A program made the position numbers and the translations under genes. Below the pieces are notes generated by a model. It was not told the DNA's origin, did no database searches, and saw only the letters and a list, made by a program, of their open reading frames with translations. A DNA stretch of 64,000 nt from Sneathiella glossodoripedis JCM 23214 (GTDB lineage: Bacteria; Pseudomonadota; Alphaproteobacteria; Sneathiellales; Sneathiellaceae), in assembly GCF_000616095.1 (NCBI RefSeq), contig NZ_BAMS01000002.1, positions 372,001 through 436,000 of the forward strand, in the 5' to 3' direction. Shown here piece after piece: positions 55,980 through 64,000 of the stretch. How positions within the stretch are numbered: the first letter of the stretch is position 1; each line of letters opens with the position of its first letter.

Positions 55980-56810
55980 ATGCAACAAACACAGACTGCC
56001 CATAGCGGCGTTATTCCAATGAGCGGAACTGGGAAGCCGGTCATTGAGATTGAAAAACTGAATTTGATTTTTGAAACACCAGATGCGCCTGTACATGCGC
56101 TTTGTGATGTGGATCTTACAATCAATGAAGGGGATTTTGTGTCCTTTATCGGACCATCAGGGTGCGGTAAGACGACTTTAATGCGCGTTATTGCGGATCT
56201 GGAAACGCCGACTGACGGACATATTTCCGTAAACGGTATGACGCCCCAACAGGCACGCGAGAACAGAGCCTACGGTTATGTATTTCAGGCGCCAGCTCTT
56301 TACCCCTGGCGTACTGTTCAGAAAAATATCCAGCTTCCTCTTGAAATTATGGGAATTTCGAAACAGGAACAGCTTGAAAGAGCAAAGAAAAACCTCGCTC
56401 TGGTTAATCTTGAAGGATTTGAAAAGAAATTCCCCTGGCAACTCTCCGGTGGCATGCAGCAGCGTGTTTCCATCGCACGGGCATTATCTGTTGAACCTGA
56501 TTTGTTGCTAATGGATGAACCTTTCGGTGCTCTGGATGAGATTACCCGCGATCACCTGAATGAACAGTTATTGAGTTTGTGGGATAAAACCGGAAAAACC
56601 GTCATTTTTGTAACGCATTCTATTCCTGAATCCGTATTTCTCTCCTCAAAAATTGTGGTGATGTCTCCGCGACCGGGTAAAATAATTGATGTAATCGATT
56701 GTAATCTGCCCCGTGATCGCAAATTGGACATTCGGGAGACACCTGAGTTTCTGGAAATTGCCCATCGGGTCAGGGAAGGTCTCAGGGCAGGGCATTCCTA
56801 CGATGACTGA
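55980..56810 (+). CDS. ABC transporter ATP-binding protein (nitrate/taurine/pyrimidine type)
   Basis: The product is 276 residues from ATG 55980; an in-frame TTG at 55953 and ATG 56019 are alternatives. It has Walker A GPSGCGKTTLMRVIA, signature QLSGGMQQRVSIARAL and Walker B LLLMDEPFGALDEITR. The TauB/SsuB/ThiZ-like branch works with NMT1-type binding proteins, which fits the genes that follow. Its place inside a pyrimidine regulon suggests uptake of pyrimidines or their breakdown intermediates. Confidence 0.9.
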   Translation: MQQTQTAHSGVIPMSGTGKPVIEIEKLNLIFETPDAPVHALCDVDLTINEGDFVSFIGPSGCGKTTLMRVIADLETPTDGHISVNGMTPQQARENRAYGYVFQAPALYPWRTVQKNIQLPLEIMGISKQEQLERAKKNLALVNLEGFEKKFPWQLSGGMQQRVSIARALSVEPDLLLMDEPFGALDEITRDHLNEQLLSLWDKTGKTVIFVTHSIPESVFLSSKIVVMSPRPGKIIDVIDCNLPRDRKLDIRETPEFLEIAHRVREGLRAGHSYDD

Positions 56811-57717
56811 TGTAGCTCTAACACCCACCACCGGTTTGTGGTCGAAATTATATCACGGAAAAACACTTCCGATTTTGACTGTGGTGATAGCCATCTTGTT
56901 TGCTTGGTACGCAGGTGCCGTTTATCTCAATTCTGATACGCTAATATCAACTTACGAACGCACCAATGTTGAATGGGACGGTAAAAAGCTGATCACAGAC
57001 AGTTGGTCCATGGACCGGCCCATATTACCAGCTCCTCATCAGATTGTTGAAGAACTTAATAAAACAGTATTTCAGAAAAATATTACCTCCAAACGCAGCC
57101 TCATCTATCATTCATGGGTCACAACCTCAGCCACTTTGCTGGGGTTTTTGTTTGGAGGATTGCTAGGAGTTTTGCTGGCGGTTGGAATTGTTCATGTTCA
57201 AACACTCGATCGCAGCCTGATGCCCTGGGTTATCGCATCGCAAACCATACCCATTCTGGCGATTGCTCCCATGATTGTCGTTGTGCTTGGGAATGTTGGT
57301 CTCACAGGAACGATACCTAAAGCAATAATTTCCATGTATCTGTGTTTCTTCCCGATAACAATTGGCATGGTCAAAGGGCTTCGCTCACCGGATGTTCTTC
57401 AAATGGACCTGATGCGCACTTATAGCGCGTCGACTTCTCAGATTTTCTGGAAGCTGCGCGTCCCCGCATCAATACCCTTTTTATTCGCAAGCTTAAAAGT
57501 GGCAGTAGCCATCAGTTTGGTCGGGGCCATTGTCGGAGAGTTGCCAACAGGCGCCGTTGCGGGGCTTGGTGCAAGACTATTGAGCGGTTCCTATTATGGG
57601 CAGACTATTCAAATATGGTCAGCCTTGGTGATGGCTTCACTGTTGGGAATGTTGCTGGTGTATATTGTGACTGTGATCGAAAAAGTGGTCCTTAAAAATA
57701 TGGGAGCGCGATCATGA
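56803..57717 (+). CDS. ABC transporter permease
   Basis: The product is 304 residues from ATG 56803, which overlaps the ATPase gene by 8 bases. Hydrophobic segments surround a BPD_transp_1 domain: SHSWVTTSATLLG-type entry, the central GLRSPDVLQMDLMRTYSAS (EAA loop region) and LRVPASIPFLFASLKVA. An N-terminal membrane anchor (residues about 22-42) and a hydrophilic stretch precede the core. It pairs with the second permease gene through an ATGA overlap. Confidence 0.88.
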   Translation: MTDVALTPTTGLWSKLYHGKTLPILTVVIAILFAWYAGAVYLNSDTLISTYERTNVEWDGKKLITDSWSMDRPILPAPHQIVEELNKTVFQKNITSKRSLIYHSWVTTSATLLGFLFGGLLGVLLAVGIVHVQTLDRSLMPWVIASQTIPILAIAPMIVVVLGNVGLTGTIPKAIISMYLCFFPITIGMVKGLRSPDVLQMDLMRTYSASTSQIFWKLRVPASIPFLFASLKVAVAISLVGAIVGELPTGAVAGLGARLLSGSYYGQTIQIWSALVMASLLGMLLVYIVTVIEKVVLKNMGARS

Positions 57718-58850
57718 CAGTTTTATCAATCGTTACCCGGCCGATTTCAATCTTCTGTCTTTTGTCAGTTTTTTCACTGTTGTTGCCGGTTGCCGTTCAG
57801 GATGGCCAAGCGTTGAATTGGTTTGAACATTCTTTTGCTTTCATCTGTCTATTGCTTTCTTTGCTGCTCGCGATCATTGGACAATCAAAACGGACGGGCG
57901 AAGTCATTTCTACTCTCTGTATCGTGTGTGCCGCTTTGTTCGCCGGATATTCCGTTTTGGATGTCATCGCAAGCGCGGGGAATAACGGTGTTAATGCATA
58001 TGGACTTTGGCTTTTCGTGATCGGTTTGGGGTTTCTGGCATGGTCCGCCATGTCAATGTTGTCCGATCTGTCTCATAAATCAAAAAGCATCAAACTGCTG
58101 GTTCCGGCTCTTTTTGGCGTTTGGGTTCTGTACCTTTGGCAGGTCATTACTACAGGGTTCGACATTCCAAGTGTCTTATTGCCAAGTCCGGAATTGATTG
58201 GTTTGGCAATCATTGGAAATACGGATATTCTGGCCGCTGATTTTTATCAGACATTCGTGAAGTCTGTACTCAGCGGCTATATCCTTGGCTGTGGCAGTGG
58301 GTTTATTGTCGCTATTCTTGTTGACAGAATTCCTTTTTTACAAAGAGGTCTGTTGCCACTGGGATCATTGGTGAGCGCGATACCGATCGTCGGCATTGCT
58401 CCAATTATGGTGATGTGGTTTGGCTTTGACTGGCAATCCAAGGCTGCCGTTATTGTCATCATGACATTTTTCCCGATGTTGGTGAATACATTGGCGGGGC
58501 TGGAGGCGACCAGTCATCTTGAAAAGGATTTAATGAGATCCTATGCGGCAAGCTATTTTCAAACTTTGCTTTTTGTAAGGCTTCCCAATGCAATGCCGTT
58601 CCTTTTCAACGCCCTGAAAATCAATTCTACACTGGCCCTGATCGGAGCGATTGTAGCTGAGTTTTTCGGAACACCAATTGTCGGAATGGGTTTCAGGATT
58701 TCAACGGAAGTCGGGCGAATGAACGTGGATATAGTTTGGGCAACGATTGCCGTTGCCGCGCTTGCAGGGTCGCTGTCATATGGAATACTGGCTGTTCTGG
58801 AGAGGAGTGTGACCTTCTGGCACCCTTCATATCGGCGCAGCGATAGATAA
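57714..58850 (+). CDS. ABC transporter permease with extra N-terminal membrane helices
   Basis: The 378-residue protein has several N-terminal hydrophobic helices (about residues 10-125) before the BPD_transp_1 core, which carries GLEATSHLEKDLMRSYAAS and VRLPNAMPFLFNALKINST. The extra N-terminal block makes it longer than the usual 250-280 residues for SsuC/ThiX-type permeases. The two permeases are paralogous in the core and likely form a heterodimer. Confidence 0.88.
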   Translation: MTVLSIVTRPISIFCLLSVFSLLLPVAVQDGQALNWFEHSFAFICLLLSLLLAIIGQSKRTGEVISTLCIVCAALFAGYSVLDVIASAGNNGVNAYGLWLFVIGLGFLAWSAMSMLSDLSHKSKSIKLLVPALFGVWVLYLWQVITTGFDIPSVLLPSPELIGLAIIGNTDILAADFYQTFVKSVLSGYILGCGSGFIVAILVDRIPFLQRGLLPLGSLVSAIPIVGIAPIMVMWFGFDWQSKAAVIVIMTFFPMLVNTLAGLEATSHLEKDLMRSYAASYFQTLLFVRLPNAMPFLFNALKINSTLALIGAIVAEFFGTPIVGMGFRISTEVGRMNVDIVWATIAVAALAGSLSYGILAVLERSVTFWHPSYRRSDR

Positions 58851-58927
58851 CAGGGTTAAACAGGTTGGGTATGAGTAAGGGAAGAGACATAGATTAAACG
58901 CGTTTCGAACAGGAGAGGAGTTCAAGC

Positions 58928-59923
58928 ATGAGGAAAATTGGGATTATTGCATCTGCAGCGCTAATGAGCCTTGCAGCCGTATCTGCCCAGGCAGCTGACA
59001 AGCTGACCTTGCAGTTGAAGTGGGTAACCCAGGCACAGTTTGCGGGTTATTATGTTGCTAAGGACAAAGGGTATTATGATGAAGTTGATCTTGACGTCAC
59101 GATCAAACCCGGCGGTCCGGATGTTGCGCCAGCTCAGGTTTTGGCAGGCGGTGGTGCAGACGTAATCATTGACTGGATGCCTTCTGCATTGGCTACGCGG
59201 GAAAAAGGGGTTCCGCTTGTCAATATCTCGCAGGTTTTCTCTAAATCCGGGATGATGCTGACCTGCCGGAAAGACATGGGAATTGCCACACCAACAGATT
59301 TCAAGGGAAAAACACTTGGCGTCTGGTTCTACGGTAACGAATATCCGTTTTTGTCCTGGATGGACAAGCTTGGCCTGAAAGTTGACGGATCTTCTGCTGA
59401 TATTAAGGTATTGAAGCAAGGGTTCAATGTTGATCCGATTTTGCAAAAGCAGGCCGCTTGTGTATCTACAATGACATATAACGAATACTGGCAGGTAATT
59501 GACGCTGGTCTGACACCTGATGAGCTGTCTGTATTCAAATATGAAGAACAGGGCGTGGCCACACTTGAAGATGGTCTTTATGTTCTAGAAGACAGCCTGA
59601 AAGATGAAGCAATGAAGGACAAGCTTGCGCGTTTCGTAAAAGCGTCTTTGAAAGGCTGGAAATATGCAGTCGAAAATCCGGATGAAGCTGCAGATATCGT
59701 TCTTGAAAATGATGCTACCGGTGCTCAGACGGAAAAGCACCAACGTCGCATGATGGGTGAAATTGCCAAACTGATCGACACTGACAAACTTGGCAAGTTG
59801 AGTGAAGCTGCATATGAGCGCACCGTTAATACTTTGCTCAAAGGGAATTCAAGCCCGGTCATTAGTAAAAAACCTGAGGGAGCCTTTACTCAGGAAATCT
59901 GGGAAAAGGCTATGGCCAACTGA
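58928..59923 (+). CDS. NMT1/THI5-like ABC transporter substrate-binding protein
   Basis: The 331-residue protein has a signal peptide (MRKIGIIASAALMSLAAVSA, cleavage likely after AQA). LQLKWVTQAQFAGYYVAKDKG, GADVIIDWMPSALATREKG and GVWFYGNEYPFLSWMDKLG match the THI5/NMT1 family, whose members bind pyrimidine precursors of thiamin or similar rings. With the pyrimidine-degradation genes on both sides, a pyrimidine or pyrimidine-derived ligand is likely. It is last in the transport operon and precedes a strong terminator. Confidence 0.92.
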   Translation: MRKIGIIASAALMSLAAVSAQAADKLTLQLKWVTQAQFAGYYVAKDKGYYDEVDLDVTIKPGGPDVAPAQVLAGGGADVIIDWMPSALATREKGVPLVNISQVFSKSGMMLTCRKDMGIATPTDFKGKTLGVWFYGNEYPFLSWMDKLGLKVDGSSADIKVLKQGFNVDPILQKQAACVSTMTYNEYWQVIDAGLTPDELSVFKYEEQGVATLEDGLYVLEDSLKDEAMKDKLARFVKASLKGWKYAVENPDEAADIVLENDATGAQTEKHQRRMMGEIAKLIDTDKLGKLSEAAYERTVNTLLKGNSSPVISKKPEGAFTQEIWEKAMAN

Positions 59924-59946
59924 TGTGATGCATCATTGGTGACTTT

Positions 59947-59972
59947 GGGGGGCTTTAACGCCCCCCTTTTTT
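59947..59972 (+). terminator. intrinsic terminator of the pyrimidine transport operon
   Basis: GGGGGGC pairs with GCCCCCC around a six-base TTTAAC loop, followed by six T residues. It lies 24 bases after the binding-protein stop codon. Confidence 0.95.
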
Positions 59973-60035
59973 ATTCAATCCATAAGAACTTTATGATAGA
60001 ATAAAAGATAATCTTCATGAATTAAGGTTGTTTAG

Positions 60036-60764
60036 GTGGTGCATTATTTACATATGCAAAAAATGCTAATTTCTGCATTTCTTGTGTTCGTTACTTTTCT
60101 TACGCTTACGATAAATGTAAAATCAGAAGAGTCTCTGAAATTCGCCAAAATCGCGAATAGCCCCATACAACATCAGTTAATCGAAGTTTTTAAACAGATA
60201 TATTCTGAATTGGGATTTACTGTAGAACTCGTGAACATACCGGGTCTCCGGTCCCTGAAAATGAGCAATGAAGGTGCCCTGGACGGAGAAATTATCAGAA
60301 TTTGGAGTGTAGGGGAGGATTATCCAAATCTTCAGCGCGTACCAACGCCCGTTATTACCTTTACAAGTTATGCCTATAGCCTTGATAAAAAACCCATAAA
60401 TAACCTGAACGAGCTAAGCCCAACCCACAGGATTGGTATTCAGCGTGGTATTGTTCTGTCTGAGCAGGTCATAGCAGGGCGAAAAGGGATCGTTCGGGCA
60501 GATTCATTGAAAGATCTGGCCTATAAATTGTCGAAGAATTCAATTGATCTGGTGTTGAGTTCGGGGCGGGTATTTGAAACCGAATATAAAAGGTTGGGTT
60601 TGCCGGGTAGGTTAATCAAAAGCGAGCCATTGCTAAAAGTGACCGTCTATCATTACCTGCATAAAAGGCATGCACATTTAGTTGCCAGAGTTGATGAGAT
60701 TTTAAAGCGGCTCGAAACAGAAGGGGGTATTGAGCTCAAAATGAATAACATCATTGCCCATTAA
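60036..60764 (+). CDS. periplasmic solute-binding (SBP_bac_3-like) protein
   Basis: The 242-residue protein starts at GTG 60036 with AAGG eight bases upstream; ATG 60054 is also possible. A hydrophobic signal peptide (LISAFLVFVTFLTLTINVKS) leads to a small type-3 binding-protein fold: LKFAKIANSPIQHQLIEVF, EGALDGEIIRIW, RIGIQRGIVLSEQV and IDLVLSSGRVFE. No permease genes accompany it. It may be a stand-alone sensor or binding protein; the ligand is unknown. It is convergent with hydA and ends at a long stem-loop. Confidence 0.75.
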   Translation: MVHYLHMQKMLISAFLVFVTFLTLTINVKSEESLKFAKIANSPIQHQLIEVFKQIYSELGFTVELVNIPGLRSLKMSNEGALDGEIIRIWSVGEDYPNLQRVPTPVITFTSYAYSLDKKPINNLNELSPTHRIGIQRGIVLSEQVIAGRKGIVRADSLKDLAYKLSKNSIDLVLSSGRVFETEYKRLGLPGRLIKSEPLLKVTVYHYLHKRHAHLVARVDEILKRLETEGGIELKMNNIIAH

Positions 60765-60778
60765 ACTATGAGCGAAAG

Positions 60779-60810
60779 AGAGCTCCTGTTTAACAGGAGC
60801 TCTGCAGTTT

Positions 60811-60812
<2 letters not shown>
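60779..60812 (+). terminator. long stem-loop terminator between convergent genes
   Basis: AGAGCTCCTGTT and AACAGGAGCTCT form a perfect twelve-pair stem with a single unpaired T; GCAG and TTTTT follow. It sits between the solute-binding protein and hydA stops and probably ends the plus-strand transcript. The minus side has only CTTTC after the stem. Confidence 0.8.
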
Positions 60813-62274
<1,462 letters not shown>

Positions 62275-62356
62275 TCAGACCCGTTAGTTGAAAGTGTATA
62301 ACAGTACCACTTTTTCCTATTTTAGCTTTGCCAATTGAAAAAGGATAGTTAAAATC

Positions 62357-62372
62357 CTGACCAACTGGTCAA
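62357..62372. promoter_or_regulatory. RutR-type operator between hydA and the nitrilase gene
   Basis: CTGACCAACTGGTCAA matches the RutR consensus TTGACCAnnTGGTCAA at all but the first fixed position. It is 36 bases before the nitrilase ATG and 104 bases before hydA, so it can serve both divergent promoters. Confidence 0.85.
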
Positions 62373-62408
62373 AAAAATGAATTTTTCTAACAGGTGGGAG
62401 TTTGAAGC

Positions 62409-63281
62409 ATGGCGATTGTAAAATCAGGGCTTATACAGGTAGGTCTAAAGGGCAATACCGATATGAGCCCCAAAGAAATTAGTGATCTGATGATAGAGGC
62501 GCATATCCCATTTATCGAGGAAGCCGGTAAAAAGGGCGTGCAGGTATTAAGTTTTCAGGAAGTGTTCAATCAACCTTATTTTTGCCCCTCTCAAGATTCG
62601 AAATGGTACGCCGCGGCCGAGAAAGTACCGGACGGTCCAACTGTCAATCTGATGAAGGAATATGCCCGCAAATACAATATGGTGATTGTCGTTCCCATAT
62701 ATGAGGAAGAAAAAACGGGAATTTACTATAATACAGCGGCGGTAATTGATGCGGATGGGACCTATCTTGGCAAATATCGGAAAACACATATTCCGCAAGT
62801 CGCCGGATTCTGGGAGAAATTCTTTTTCCGTCCTGGAAATTCCGGATGGCCGGTTTTTGAAACGGCTTATTGTAAGCTTGGTGTTTATATCTGCTATGAC
62901 CGCCATTTTCCAGAAGGCTGGCGGGCGCTTGCTTTGAATGGGGCTGAATATATTGTCAATCCTAGCGCTACTGTTAAAGGAGTGAGCCAGTACTTGTGGG
63001 AGCTGGAGCAACCGGCTTCGGCTGTTGCGAACGGAGTGTTTATCGGAGCAAATAACCGGGTTGGAACGGAAGCACCTTGGAATATTGGTGAGTTTTATGG
63101 CTCTTCCTATATCGTAAATCCACGGGGCGAGCTGATTGTTCAGGCGTCTGACGATAAAGATGAGTTGATAGTTGCCGACATGGATATGGATATGATCCGT
63201 GAGATTCGAAATAATTGGCAGTTCTTTAGGGATCGCCGTCCAGAGACTTACTTTGATCTGGCAGATGATCGCGTGAGCTGA
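62409..63281 (+). CDS. nitrilase-family beta-ureidopropionase
   Basis: The 290-residue protein has the nitrilase-superfamily catalytic triad: Glu in SFQEVFNQPYFCP, Lys in GKYRKTHIPQV and Cys in GVYICYDRHFPEG. The segment FWEKFFFRPGNSGWPVFET is close to eukaryotic-type beta-ureidopropionase (EC 3.5.1.6) and N-carbamoyl amidases. It hydrolyses N-carbamoyl-beta-alanine or a related carbamoyl compound. It is divergent from hydA with a RutR box between. Confidence 0.92.
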   Translation: MAIVKSGLIQVGLKGNTDMSPKEISDLMIEAHIPFIEEAGKKGVQVLSFQEVFNQPYFCPSQDSKWYAAAEKVPDGPTVNLMKEYARKYNMVIVVPIYEEEKTGIYYNTAAVIDADGTYLGKYRKTHIPQVAGFWEKFFFRPGNSGWPVFETAYCKLGVYICYDRHFPEGWRALALNGAEYIVNPSATVKGVSQYLWELEQPASAVANGVFIGANNRVGTEAPWNIGEFYGSSYIVNPRGELIVQASDDKDELIVADMDMDMIREIRNNWQFFRDRRPETYFDLADDRVS

Positions 63282-63285
63282 GTGT

Positions 63286-63306
63286 CAGGCCCGAATTTCG
63301 GGCCTG
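63286..63306. terminator. hairpin between convergent nitrilase and PPOX genes
   Basis: CAGGCCCG and CGGGCCTG form a perfect eight-pair stem with an AATTT loop, 4 bases after the nitrilase stop and just before the PPOX stop. Neither strand has a T-run after the stem, so it is a weak terminator or a 3'-end stabiliser. Confidence 0.5.
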
Positions 63307-63307
63307 T

Positions 63308-63925
63308 CTAATATAGCGTTGATGATTGCCGGTCGGGCAATTGAGTGTCATAAGAATCCGCATCAAAGTCTTCTTTGGCGGACTTCAGCATTTTGCCGGC
63401 AGTGGGAACTGTCTTAGGATCAACAACGGCATCTGACTGCCATAGACCAGATCGAATAAGTGCCCGTGCGCATTGGAAGTAAACGGCTTCTACAGACACG
63501 TGTATAACAACTTTTGGCAATTTCCCATCCATATCGAACAGGGAAAGCAAATCAGGATCGGTGGTAAGCTGCGCCTTGCCATTGATCCGAAGCGCTTCAT
63601 TCACGCCGGGGATCAAGAACATCATGGCAATTTGCGGATTTGCGATAATGTTTTTAAGGCTGTCGAGACGGTTATTTCCTCTGCGATCGGGAAAAATAAG
63701 GGTTTTGTTGTCCAATAATTTGAAAGTTTGATCTTTAGCATCCCCACGAGGTGAGCAATCCAGACCATCTTTTCCCGACGTGGCAAAAGCAAAGAAACGA
63801 GATTTTTCCAGCCATTTTATATATTCATCAGTTAGAAACTTGGTTTCCTTCTGAATTGAGAGCGGATGAGCTTCTTCATAGATGCTGGATAGCTGCTCGA
63901 GTGTTGAAATCACGTTTTCAGGCAT
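63308..63925 (-). CDS. PPOX-type (pyridoxamine 5'-phosphate oxidase-like) flavoprotein
   Basis: The product is 205 residues from ATG 63925 with GGGG seven bases upstream; an upstream in-frame TTG at 63958 is less likely. The split-barrel FMN-binding pattern is visible: SRFFAFATSGKDGLDCSPRGD, TLIFPDRRGNNRLDSLKNI and IAMMFLIPGVNEALRINGKA. It matches the MSMEG_1061-type PPOX family by outline. Its substrate is not known. It is convergent with the nitrilase gene. Confidence 0.85.
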   Translation of the reverse strand: MPENVISTLEQLSSIYEEAHPLSIQKETKFLTDEYIKWLEKSRFFAFATSGKDGLDCSPRGDAKDQTFKLLDNKTLIFPDRRGNNRLDSLKNIIANPQIAMMFLIPGVNEALRINGKAQLTTDPDLLSLFDMDGKLPKVVIHVSVEAVYFQCARALIRSGLWQSDAVVDPKTVPTAGKMLKSAKEDFDADSYDTQLPDRQSSTLY

Positions 63926-64000
63926 CCCGTTACCCCAGTTTTGTTTTTTATCAAACAAACTTTATGTTCAGTAATCCTGAAACGCAATTCTAAATGCCGT

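Overview
The window is a gene-dense bacterial chromosome segment of moderate GC (mid-40s percent by eye). Its content fits an aerobic, probably marine, alphaproteobacterium: heterotetrameric sarcosine oxidase next to a corrinoid/THF methyl-transfer pair, a GlxA/GbdR-type regulator, an Rrf2-controlled suf operon, RutR-type operators on a reductive pyrimidine pathway, and a large chemotaxis operon. The lineage guess rests on gene content only; no rRNA or tRNA gene was seen. No phage, transposase, IS or CRISPR was recognised.

Region 1 (1-10.7 kb) is a one-carbon/methylated-amine island: the 3' part of a methyl-THF:corrinoid methyltransferase, a RACo-type corrinoid activator broken by a one-base frameshift, a GlxA-family regulator, formate-THF ligase and divergent soxBDAG. 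Together these fit stepwise demethylation of glycine betaine to glycine with C1 units passed to THF. Region 2 (10.7-20.9 kb) is mixed: an MFS carrier and class IV aminotransferase, a SARP/TolB-like regulator coupled to a TPR protein, a PAS-like remnant, a candidate small RNA, a lone Hpt protein, a VOC protein, and an operon of alpha/beta hydrolase, sulfatase and NagA.

Region 3 (20.9-33.2 kb, all minus strand) is one long chemotaxis operon: STAS, cheY, cheA, cheW, mcp, cheR, cheD, cheB, a soluble MA-domain protein, a second STAS, a REC-PP2C phosphatase and an RsbW-like ATPase. The last three form a partner-switching module at the end of a chemosensory pathway. cheA and cheW each carry a one-base frameshift. 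Region 4 (33.7-37.1 kb) has a pseudouridine synthase, an acyl-CoA dehydrogenase and a PleD-like diguanylate cyclase.

Region 5 (37.1-43.7 kb) is a complete suf operon (rrf2-sufB-sufC-sufD-sufS-sufU-sufT-sufA) with an IscR-like operator. Region 6 (43.9-48.9 kb) holds an uncharacterised three-gene set (nucleotidyltransferase-fold protein, lipopolysaccharide-kinase-like protein, family 9 glycosyltransferase), then DUF169, a gamma-glutamylcyclotransferase-like protein and TrhO. The first gene of the trio changes frame exactly at an in-frame A AAT TTA heptamer.

Region 7 (49.1-63.3 kb) starts with an ABC-F ATPase and continues as a pyrimidine-degradation regulon: a RutR-like repressor, preT-preA, an M20-type amidohydrolase, an NMT1/THI5-type ABC transporter, dihydropyrimidinase and a nitrilase-type beta-ureidopropionase. 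Near-consensus RutR boxes lie before preT and between the divergent hydA and nitrilase genes. The window ends with a PPOX-type flavoprotein.

Four conserved ORFs each lose one base with both flanking frames intact. This makes indel errors in the source assembly a serious alternative to real gene decay, except possibly at the slippery site in region 6.
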